Source: Gentiana macrophylla
Lineage: Eukaryota > Streptophyta > Magnoliopsida > Gentianales > Gentianaceae
Reading direction: 5' to 3'
DNA length: 64,000 nucleotides
NCBI GenBank assembly: GCA_026214975.1
Contig: CM047808.1
Coordinates: forward strand, 11,434,267 to 11,498,266
Positions 37,334 to 48,004 of this stretch are shown here, piece by piece. Every line of letters starts with the position of its first letter. The first letter of the stretch is position 1. Both the position numbers and the translations under genes were made by a program. Below the pieces are notes generated by a model that did not search any database, had not been told where the DNA came from, and saw nothing but the letters and a program-made list of their open reading frames with translations.

Positions 37334-38613
37334 GTCCATATAACCGAAAGGGAAATTCAGTTCAAAAAGTTTAGAAAGAGTTGACCGAGTCATAGAGGTG
37401 GCCAAACCGAAACCGGAACCGGCGGTTCGAAAACCGCCGGTTTGCCGGTTTGCCACCGGTTTGTGTTATTGGTAACTGGAACCGGAACCGGAACCGCCGG
37501 TTCAAACCGGATGGCCGGAACCGGGTAATACCGGCCGGAACCGGAACCGCCGGTTTAACCGGCCCAACAGTGTTTTTTTTTTGTTTTTTTTTTCTTTTCT
37601 GGGTGCATATAAAATTAGAGGATTGAGGGAAAAGGACAAAAATATTTATAAAATGAATAAATAGGACACGCTCATTTTTTTAGTTGCAAAAAGGACAAAA
37701 TAATTTCAGACGGACAAAAATACCCCTTTTTAATCAAGCCGCGCGTCTTCACCCGCTTCCGCCTTTCGCTTCAGCATATATTGATATATACAGGTTTGAT
37801 TTTTTTTTTTTTTTTCAAACACTCGTAACTTTTAATTTATAACTCCGATCGTCGAAATGTTTTCACCAAAATTCATGTTTTTTTTTGCTCTTCAATTTGA
37901 GCCCAAACACGATATCCTTCCGACGTATATTTTGAAAGACGAAAAAACATTTATATTAACCGGAGCGTTTTTTCTTATAAACGACCGTAACTTTTGATTT
38001 AGAACATCGATCATCAAAATTGTTTCACCAAAATTCATAATTTTTTTTATCTTCAATTTGAGACCATGTTTGATACATTTTCGACGTAGTATTTGAAAGC
38101 CGAATTTTATCGCAGCTTTTACAGTGACACGAAGGACACAAGAATACAAGAATACAAATGACACAATAACACAAGAATACAATAATGATGACACGGCAAC
38201 AAGACGGTGACACAAAGAATGATGACACGTTTATTAACATCCAAAATATCATCATTAACATTGCATAATACAACAATCTATCAAAAAAATGCTTCATATC
38301 CTAATGAAACAATCTATGAAAGCATTATGGAGATGCAACTCGTGGGAATCAAGAGAATAAAACCTAATCTTATTGGATGTAATCAAAAAGCATATTAATG
38401 AAACTAAAACATTCTTCAAGTTCTTGAAGACAAAAGCAGTCTGTTTTACCATCTATGGACATTCATCCTTCAAACCCGCACCACATCAAACTCCATGAAA
38501 GATGTATGAAGCAGAAAATGCATCAAATAGCATCGGCTCGGCTTCATCAATAGAGAATCTAGGCTCCACCAATTTTCTAAAGACAAAAAAACACAAACAT
38601 AACCATTTGAATC

Positions 38614-39520
38614 AACAAAGTAACACACTAGTCTATTTTTGTTCTCAACAAAGTAACACACCAACAAAGTAACCAACAAAATAACACACTAACAAAGTAA
38701 CACACTAGTCTATTTTTATTCTCAACAAAGTAACACACGAACAAAGTAACACACCAACAAAATAACACACTAGTCTATTTTTGTTCTCAACAAAGTAACA
38801 CACCAACAAAGTAACACACTAGTCTATTTTTGTTCTCAACAAAGTAACACACCAACAAAGTAACACACTAGTCTATTTTTGTTCTCAACAAAGTAACACA
38901 CCAACACAGTAACACACCAACAAAGTAACACACTAGTCTATTTTGTTCTCAACAAAGTAACACACCAACAAAGTAACACACTAGTCTATTTTTGTTCTCA
39001 ACAAAGTAACACAGTAACACAGTAACACACCAACAAAGTAACACACTAGTCTATTTTGTTCTCAACAAAGTAACACACCAACACAGTAACACACCAACAA
39101 AGTAACACACTAGTCTATTTTTGTTCTCAACAAAGTAACACACCAACAAAGTAACACACCAACCAAGTAACACACAAACAAAGTAACACACCAACAAAGT
39201 AACATACTAGTCTAGTTTTGTTCTCAACAAAGTAACACACCTACAAAGTAACACACTAGTCTATTTTTGTTCTCAACAAAGTAACACACCAACAAAGTAA
39301 CCAACAAAGTAACACACCAACAAAGTAACACATTAGTCTATTTTTGTTCTCAACAAAGTAACACACCAAAAAAGTAACACACTAGTCTATTTTTGTTCTC
39401 AACAAAGTAACACACCAAAAAAGTAACACACTAGTCTATTTTTGTTCTCAACAAAGTAGTACATCAACAAAGTAACATACCAACAAAGTAACACAATAAC
39501 AAAGTAACACTAGTCTATTA
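38614..39520. repeat. Minisatellite array, unit about 47-50 bp
   Basis: The unit combines AACAAAGTAACACACCA steps with CTAGTCTATTTTTGTTCTC. About sixteen higher-order copies run uninterrupted, varying in the number of the inner 15-bp AACAAAGTAACACAC steps. A shorter piece recurs at 39655-39730. No ORF runs through it. Confidence 0.9.
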
Positions 39521-39848
39521 GAAAGCTTAATGATATGAAACAAGTAAAAAACACAATCAATCTTCTTTAAAACATCATAGATGCATCCTTAAAAGAAACC
39601 TTAAACTGTGGGATCACCAATATGATCAACCACAACAGACCTACCATTATTTTTGTTCTCAACAGAACTATTAACACCAACAAAGTAACACACAAACAAA
39701 GTAACACACTAACAAAGTAACACTAGTCTATTAGAAAGCTTAATGATATGAACCAAAGAAAAAAACAATCAATCTTCTTTAAAACATCATAGATGCATCC
39801 TTAAACGAAACCTTAAACTGTGGGATCACCAATATGATCAACCACAAC
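39508..39848. repeat. Direct duplication of about 125 bp, offset about 215 bp
   Basis: The sequence starting CACTAGTCTATTAGAAAGC at 39508 and running through ATGATCAACCACAAC recurs almost exactly at about 39722-39848. Confidence 0.85.
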
Positions 39849-40587
39849 TATGCATCCTGAAGAAGTCCATAACTATGTAGTACTTATTTCTCAAGAGTAA
39901 AACTCCTCCGGTTAATCTCTGTGCAAGTCATATGCTAATAACATTAGCAACCATGACCATCCAAAAGGTACCGACGCATTACAAAAAAAAAGACCTGGAA
40001 GATACAAGAAGTGAGAAAAGTAATATGCAAAAAACTAAAGAATAAAACAACACCTTCAATTCTTCAGCCATCAACTTGTTACAACTAACATTAAAATCTG
40101 GTATTGCCATCAACATCAGATTTACGACGCTAATGGGATGTTAATGATCGGATGATTGAGCATAATAAATAAATCGCTACCCTTTTATGAAATAAAGCTG
40201 CTATATACTTCTTTTATCACTTATTGATCCTTCCATGGCGCTTGCCAACAAGTCCTGATCATAGTCTCTTAATGGGACCAAGCTGAGTTTAACAAAGAAA
40301 AAATTGCATTGTGAATTGCCTGAAAATATTAGAATGAATTCATAGAAATAAAAACAAAAAGACCATATTTAGAAAATTACCTGGAAATAGATGAAGACAT
40401 AAATGTCTCACAAGATCCGTACAAGTGCTGCATAAACAACAAAAAAAATTGATTTCACCAATTCGTGTGAAAGTAATAAGATTTGCCCAATAACAAATGA
40501 AAGCTATTATAAGTCTGTATGAACTTTTTATGCAATTCAATTACAACAAGCAAACCATTACCAAACCGATAAAAACAAATAACATAC

Positions 40588-40858
40588 TTGAAGAAACAAT
40601 TACCATCTGCAGTAACTTCAATTAATTTCAGACCTAAATCATCCAGCTGCGCTTGCATTTCCAATGAATCGTCCTTCTTCTTTCCATGCTGATAGTTTGG
40701 GCAATGGCTTTGCCGAACTGCTGCTGCTGCTACCTTCGATTGATGAGCTCCGGCGAAGGAATGTAGCTCCGTTGAAGGGATCAATTTCACTGGATCAGCA
40801 CCAGATCCCTTCTTGCTGGTCTTGGAAGTATTGGATTTTGTTTCAATCAATCTCTTGA
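40588..40858 (-). pseudogene. Captured OTU-domain deubiquitinase fragment (5' part)
   Basis: The minus-strand frame reads IETKSNTSKTSKKGSG at the start, then LEMQAQLDDLGLKLIEVTAD followed by GNCFFK at donor AA|GTATG (40588). This is the start of the OTU fold of plant OTUD3-like cysteine deubiquitinases: the catalytic loop D-G-N-C-F-F is present, including the catalytic Cys. The rest (the His motif) is missing; a following exon-like piece near 40430-40382 is frame-broken. It lies inside the nested Mutator-like element and is presumed non-functional. Confidence 0.75.
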
Positions 40859-41864
40859 CGATGGAGCTGAAATTGTTGTGGTGTTTCTTCTGTCATTGGT
40901 CTTCACAATAGCGGTGGCGCGGGAGGAATTGGAGGAGGAGTAGAAGTGTTCAGTTGAAGAAGAAGGGTCTAATTTTGCAGAGGATCTGGGACTGTTAGAG
41001 GTTGTCGTGAAAAAAGATGAAATGGTGCTGCTGCAAATTATTTTAGGGGTAGTGTAGTCCGACCCAAATTATTTTGTCCTTATTGCAACTAAAAAAAGTA
41101 GTGTGGGTTAAAATTTATATACAGGAAGGAAATTGGACTAAAACCTAATATTCCTATAAAATTATAACTTATACCTTTTTTTCTGGGTGCATATAACATT
41201 ATAACTTATACCTTTTCCCTTTCTTTTTCCAACGTCTATTTCCAAATTCCAACTTATACATTTATAACCAACGGATACTTAAACCGACTCAAAAAACTTA
41301 TTAAAAAACCATAAAAGACTTAAAAAAAAACAATAACAAACATAACCATAAAAGACTAAAAATAAAAAAAATTAGAACTACGTTCGCTTTGATTTTTTAT
41401 ATGTGTTATGCCTCCGACACGATTACATATATAAAAATACGTGAAGCAACCGAATTATCGGTACAAGCGTTGAAAAGATAACACAATTTACATATAAGAA
41501 AAACAACACAATATACGGTAATATATATATTATATACCAAACAACATAATATTAATATTATTTTTAAAACCGAATAGAAATCTATTTAAAATAATATATA
41601 TATTACATTCGCTTTAATAATTATAATTAAAATAATAATAATTTGTTATTGTAGTGAAAATAATAAGTGTTATACAAAAATGAAAAGAAAAAAAAAAATG
41701 AATTTTAAAACCGTGGCGGAACAGTGATCGAACAGAGCAAACCGGAACCGCCCAAACCGCAATCCGGCGGTTTTGAGCAATGGTTTTTTTTCAAACCGGC
41801 GGTTAATCAAACCGCCGGTTAGAAAAACCGGCGGTTACACCATTTGGCCACCTCTACCGAGTCA

Positions 41865-43045
41865 CTTCTTTCCAATTTGGCTACTGTGAATATAACTTCC
41901 ACCGACTAAAGGCTTGTTTAGTTTTCTGTTTCTTTAACCCATTGCTCTAAGCTTACTAATACTACTACAAATTGAAAAATTAAAATAAAAAACACCGGAA
42001 AATAATAGCCTTTTATGAAGTAAAAAAAAGTCAACTATACTAAAAATCCAGTGCTCCAAGAACATCAAAAAAAAAAAAAAAAAAAAAAAAAAAAGAAATA
42101 CAACTGAGATCTATATTGAGAAAGTCATACTTCAATTCAAACCGAATTACTATAAAATTTATTCATTTTGAGTCTCAGATATGTAGAATATTCATCTGCA
42201 CGATTGCATCATCGGCTACACTGGTTGAAATTAATTTTAAAAAAATCCAATCTACCAACCAGTTTGTCGATTCACATCTTTCTGTCATTGAGTTATCAGA
42301 GAAGTTTTACTGTTGGATCATCCTCTTAACGTCAGAAAAGCGAAATTGTAAAGAAGCACGGCGGTGTGATGATGGAAGCTGAAAACCAAAATCCATTATT
42401 AGCAGAATTTACCTAAAGTGGACAGAATCAGAATGTTAATAAACACAAACACAAAATTATTAGCAGTCACCCACCAAAACCAAAAAGAATTTAATAAAAT
42501 CTCTGGGTAGAAGTATATCAAAACCCAAAGAGTGTTGATCTGGCACCCTCATCACGATGAACATTGTTGTTGTCGCCACGGAGGACCACGTCTGGAGCGA
42601 GAAGATGACGGCAAAACCACAAGAGAGCACGTATCCGGTACGCTGCCACGTACCTAGCCTACGTGATGAACTGGAGCGGGAAATGAACGGCGCGTGTTTA
42701 ACAAAGCATCCACCGAGCGGTGGAGAAGAAGCACTTGAAGAGAATGGGCACAGAAAAACAAGGACCAGAGAGGAAATTAGGGAAGAGGAAAGGACCGAAA
42801 AAGAAAAAAAAAAAAGCAAACGAAAGACAGAAAAGACAAAAAAGATGGTCGACCAAAGCATCGACGACAATTAATACTAAACTACCTACTATACGATAAG
42901 GAGATATAATTATACATTAACATATCTATGGATAGAATTAGGAATAAGAATCTTCTTTATACTTTAATCAAAATTATTCCTTTTGAGGCTGGAATGGAAT
43001 GGAATGATATATGGGCTCACAGGCTCACAGCTATGCCAAAATATA
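41865..43045. other. No gene assigned
   Basis: This contains a poly-A run (42067-42094) and, at 42460-42874, a patch open on both strands (a Lys/Glu-rich frame on plus, a Ser/Leu-rich frame on minus) without recognisable family. I do not call a gene. Confidence 0.35.
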
Positions 43046-43049
43046 TAAC

Positions 43050-43554
43050 AAGATTTACTTATAAAATATTCGATTCTAATTTTGTAAATAAAATCTTCCA
43101 TTTCGGTTCAAAAGTAGACGTCAGCCTACTTTAGCCTTATGACATCATATTTGAAAACGTTTTTATTCGCATCACACCTAATCTATCAGAATACCATTTT
43201 ATCTGTGCACCATAGTAGATCTGTCTTTTTCAAAATCGTTTCTGAAACCTATAACCGACTTTTTATAAGTGCATTGTGAGAATCCACTTTGATCTTAAAC
43301 TACGAAATATCGGTTCTAGGTTTTAAAACCGACTTTCACAAAATCAATTTTACTATGATACACATATAACGTAGTACATGAGTAAATTGACTATGGTGCA
43401 AATGTGTCATTTCTTTAATATTCCCAAATGAAACAACTAAATATCAACATCACAAATGAACATTATATTATGAATAAAATCAACTAGAATCATTGTTGAC
43501 CAAATGACAAGAAGTCCTAACGAACCGAAAAGCTATGAAAATCGTACACGCAAC

Positions 43555-43592
<38 letters not shown>

Positions 43593-44335
43593 CATGAATT
43601 AAACCATCCTAAGAAAGTACGAGAGACTTGATTCCTGAATAATTACAGGATAATTAGGCAACTTAGGATACATTTATTCCAGGCACAATCTAAAAATAAT
43701 CCACAATCTCCTTTTGTTTTTAGGGTTTTGATTCTTGAAATTATTGTCATTAGGGTTTTACGGTTCGTATTTACATATAGACGATTTCCAGTATCGTCAA
43801 TTACTTATAAAATATTTGATTCTAAATTTGTAAAAAAGTTCTTCCATTTCGATTCAAAGCACTACTTTAGCCCTATGATACCATGTTAGAGAAGTTTTTA
43901 TTTACATCACATTCAATCAACTCGTACAACATTCTATATATGTATCATAATAGAACTGTCTTTGTGAAAGTCGTTACTGAAGCCTATAACCGACTTTTCG
44001 TAGGTGTATTGTGATAACCCACTTCGATCTTAACACACGAAAACACGGTTCTAGACTCCAGAACCGATTTTCACAAAGACATTTCTACTATGATACACAG
44101 ATAAAGTAGTGTATGCGAGTAAAATTGAGTGTGATCTGAAATAACATTTGTTTATTAGGGTATCATTTCTTTAATATTTTCATATGAACAACATCACAAA
44201 TGAACATTATATTATGAATAAAATCAAATATAATCATTGTTAACCAAATGACGAGAAGCCGATCCGGAAAAATATGAAAATCGTACACGCAAGTTAATAA
44301 TAAAAATAAAAATAAAAATAAAAATAAAAAACACA
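43050..44335. repeat. Tandem segmental duplication of about 550 bp (two diverged copies)
   Basis: Copy 1 (about 43050-43600) and copy 2 (about 43798-44335) align along their length. Both start TTACTTATAAAATATT, both contain the GTTTTTATTT..CATCACA..CAATC repeat element, and both end ATGAAAATCGTACACGCAA before a microsatellite: (TAA)n at 43555-43591 in copy 1 and (AAATA)n at about 44294-44328 in copy 2. Confidence 0.8.
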
Positions 44336-44339
44336 AATT

Positions 44340-44947
44340 AAGAGAAGATTAAAACAAAAAAAAATAATTCATAGCTTGTATTATGTATATTTTGAAAACA
44401 CAAGGGGCATAAAATAATGGATACCTTGTGAGAAAGTCACGAATTTGAGTTAAAAGTGTAGGAATTTGATTTCGTAACTAATGCTTAATAATAATACTAT
44501 TTTTAAAGTGTAGGTGATGTACGAGTGTTATTCACGTTGACCCTGACATCCGCCCTAAGATTCCGGAGATGCAACGATTCTGTTGGCGATGTAAGAGACT
44601 GTTCGGATGGGTCATTCAAGAGTTATCTTTGAAGCGATTGCTTATTAATGCGTTCAAGCGCTCTCGAGTCTGTCGTATGATTTGTCGGTGTTAATTTGCT
44701 TTTGTTTCTGCGTCTTTTTCTTTGTCAAACGGTCACAGTAATTAATCTCCTAAATGCTTGATTCTTTGGCTCGTCATGGACTTCGGTCATGTTGGTCGTT
44801 TTGATTGGGGTATACACCTCCAAATGATGTAATTTATCTTTGCGATAGCAGTGACTTAATAAGAAAAATCTTTTTTCAGAAAATATCTCGAAATCCGGTA
44901 ATAATATTCTAGAATTAATATAAAAGCAATACCCTTTCAGCATAAAA

Positions 44948-44992
<45 letters not shown>

Positions 44993-45279
44993 GAAGAAGA
45001 AGAAGAAGAAACAATGACAGCAACCTATTATTCATCGCCAGGTGAGCTTGGAAGCTATTATTATTTTTACTTTTTTGAATACAGTGTTTGTTGACTAAAC
45101 AATTCCTTCACATAAAGATACAAAATACTCCATCAAAAAAATAAATAAAAATTAAATAGGTAAATAATTGAAAGATCTTGCAATATCATGTATAAATCTT
45201 GCAAGAAACTTTGTTCTTGTTGAGAATGTGTACAAGTACAACCAACCTGGTGGTTTAAGTAAGATGGGAAAAAATGATC

Positions 45280-45339
<60 letters not shown>

Positions 45340-47980
45340 TATCTTAGCCAAAAAAACTCATGTCTAATGCACGGATTATTAAAACTTGAAGGAATAAAAG
45401 AAAAAAAAAAAAAATTAATGCACGGGATGATTGGAAATTTATGGAAAAGAAGACATATAGGAGGTAGATAATTAATATTTCTTATATTTCAAGACGTCAC
45501 TCAAGTGTAGTCTATTATGATTATGTTTTTAGAAGTCCAACACTTGATTTTTGTCAGGAGGACAGTTGAACTATCATTTCTTCCAAAACCTTAAATGCAG
45601 GAAGATAATAAATATTATATATTTTTCAACACGCCATCGAATGTAGGCGCATTAGATAATTAATACTTTATATCTTCCACACGCCCTATCAAATTTGGCC
45701 TTTTATATTTTTAGAGAGACAACATTAATTTTATGGTGAGACAACAATAATAATTTTATGGTGATCCTAGTACTCGAAGACGGTATTGGTCGATGTTCTA
45801 AAAAGATAGAAAAAAACTAAAAATTTGCAATTTCTTTTTTTATAACAAAGGGATTGGCAATGTATTCTAAAAATCTTATTGGCTAGATTTTTACCCCTCA
45901 ATGATACATGTTACCGGATCATCATAAAATATACGACCAAGAATAACCATGAAATGATGGAAGTTGGAAAATTTCCAAGCAAATGAAGAGGACTACAAAC
46001 AAACTTATTTATGTATATGTTTGTATGGAAACATGCATTAGACTTTCTCAAAATCGTAATCAACCAATCTTAAATCACAGTGTCGCCTTAAAACACGTAG
46101 CGTCCCCTAAAAAAAACTATAGTGAATAAGCATGATATATATATTATTCATAACGCTACAATTGGATGTCTGTTAACACACACAAAGTCAGACACATGTC
46201 TTAAAATCTTATTAGAAAATAACCATGTAAAGAATAAAGGCATAGTGAAAGATTAAGAGTACATCATTCTTTGTGTTTAAATTACATATCGTGTAAAGAA
46301 CATTTACACATATGGATATTCCTTATCAGTTTTTTTTTTTTTTTTTGTCAAACTCTTAGACGATTCATGTATGCTAAGGTTTGTTTGTTTGTTGTTTTTT
46401 TCTTTGGGCATCTCCAAACAATTATTTGAGACTACTCCTTTGAGAGGTACCGTCGAACAACATGATGAAGACATCTCTCAACAAGATCAGCTATAAGAGT
46501 TTGAACTCGAGATCTCTTGTTTAAGCGACCAGAGCAACTGCCAAAACTATTTTTGAAAGCTGTCCTAAATTATAATACATCATTGAATTTATATTATAAT
46601 ACAAGTCATCCTACGTAATCAATTAAAGCATTTATTACTCTTTTATGTATCTTATCCTAATTTATTAACAATCATCCACTTACCATTACTTTATAACTAT
46701 TGCACTATATAATACTACTAAGATGATGTTTAGTCATTCTTCTTTAAAATTTATAACAATCATCCACTTTTTTAATCTAATAAAAGCTTTTCAAATGACT
46801 TATGTTTTGAAACAAAATGTAGTATATGTTAAAAAAACAAATCTTGACGGCGGATTCTCTTCAAGCAAGGGTTCATTATTATTATTTATTTATTTATTTA
46901 TTTTTTTGGTCTTTTTACAAGGGTAATTATTAATGCTGACGTCATAGCAAAATTATAAAATATATTTTTAGATTATTGATTATCTATTATAAAATTCATA
47001 TCAACAATAGTGTAAAAGAGTTGTTTGGACATAAGTTTATTTGAGTGAATTTTTATCTGGTGAATGAATACTTAAAATATTGTTTTGATCGTATAGGATT
47101 TTTTTGTTGAATAAAATAAATACGATGTATTGTAACGGGAAAAAAAATAGCATGTGAAAAAATTACTTCAGGACATGTTAATGGTACTGCAATTAAACTA
47201 CCGTCAGACTACATCCCAGGTAAAATTCGAATTTACAGAGATCTAAATAGACATTCAACATTTGCAAAGACGAATATTGAGTTTAAATTCAACTTTAGAG
47301 AGCTCGAATGCTCCAAAAGCATATTTGATGGGGCGTCCATAACGAGTGACTTACTTTATTGAATGTGTTTTTTTAGGAAGTTATTATTTACATCACAATT
47401 GATCTATCCGGTGCACCAAACTATTTTCATAGGACCGACTATGTGAAAGTCGAATGTAAGCCGACATTCAACTCCCCACATTGTCGAATCATGATCGATA
47501 CCAAGAAAGTCAAATGTGAGCTATATATTCGACTTTCAAATAATCGATTCTACCATGATAAATAAATAATGTGATAAACCGATAAAATCATGGTGGTGCA
47601 AATAAAGACCCTTGTTTTACTATTATTGTTGTGATTATAACAATATTCCTTATAATAAAATAATAGTATTTTGAAAAAAAGTTAAATTATTCATAAAAAG
47701 ATCGCAATTAAGGCTTTAAGCACCATTAGAGCTCCTGAGAGCTTCCAGACAAAAGAACGAACTTGTCTCTCTCTTTCTTTTGTTAATGCGCCTTGAAACT
47801 TTGTGTCGTTAACCTACCTCTTCACATTCAATTTTTTCTATGTTAACTTCAATATTCCCAACGGAAACCCATCTGCAGAGTTCTTTTGTTTCTTTCTTCT
47901 TTCATTTATGATAGTATTTTCTTCACCGAAATTGAAAAAGGTTTGATTTTCTTGAATTCTTTCTGAAGAAAAGGGCGGGT
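44340..47980. other. Intergenic; microsatellites and short repeats, no gene
   Basis: This holds (AAT)n/(AGA)n at 44950-45010, (TA)n at 45283-45335, and a copy of the AAGTCGA-type repeat at about 47380-47610. The last 300 bases form the presumed promoter and pyrimidine-rich 5' UTR of the galactosyltransferase (TCTCTCTCTTTCTTTTG near 47768). No other coding signal is seen. Confidence 0.6.
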
Positions 47981-48004
47981 TGAACTTTGTTTTTGTTGAG
48001 GGTG

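Larger units (their letters stand above)
37618..41155. mobile_element. Nested Pack-MULE-like element carrying an OTU gene fragment
   Basis: ATAAAATTA, a 9-bp direct repeat of the length Mutator elements make, flanks this segment at 37609-37617 and 41156-41164. Its ends carry diverged inverted arms; the clearest block is TTAGTTGCAAAAAGGACAAA (37680-37699) against its inverse near 41073-41092. The interior holds two tandem copies of a roughly 170-bp unit (about 37820-38110), a minisatellite array, a 215-bp duplication and an OTU-domain gene piece. No MuDR transposase is present. Confidence 0.6.
37393..41856. mobile_element. hAT-superfamily element, 4.46 kb, with perfect 8-bp TSD
   Basis: The termini TAGAGGTGGCCAAA (37393) and TTTGGCCACCTCTA (41856) are perfect inverted repeats, and CCGAGTCA is duplicated at 37385-37392 and 41857-41864. 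Subterminal regions on both sides are dense in AACCGGCGGTT-type motifs (37410-37565 and 41715-41840), as expected for hAT transposase binding. No transposase gene is present. Most of the interior is a separate Mutator-like element (37618-41155). Confidence 0.9.

Noticed and set aside
38614..39520. Possible CRISPR-like array of regularly spaced repeats
   Set aside because: The repeats are contiguous and variable with no unique spacers, in a plant transposon context. It is a minisatellite.
42460..42874. Overlapping long frames on both strands, one Lys/Glu-rich and one Ser/Leu-rich
   Set aside because: No family recognised and composition is low-complexity. The two frames are mirror products of one A/G-rich patch.
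45133..45471. Frames with (IY)n repeats on both strands
   Set aside because: They are translations of the (TA)n microsatellite at 45283-45335.
46440..46560. B-box-like GAGTTTGAACTCGAGATC suggesting another SINE
   Set aside because: No A-box at the right distance and no flanking duplication. It resembles a common transposon-remnant motif but cannot be assigned.
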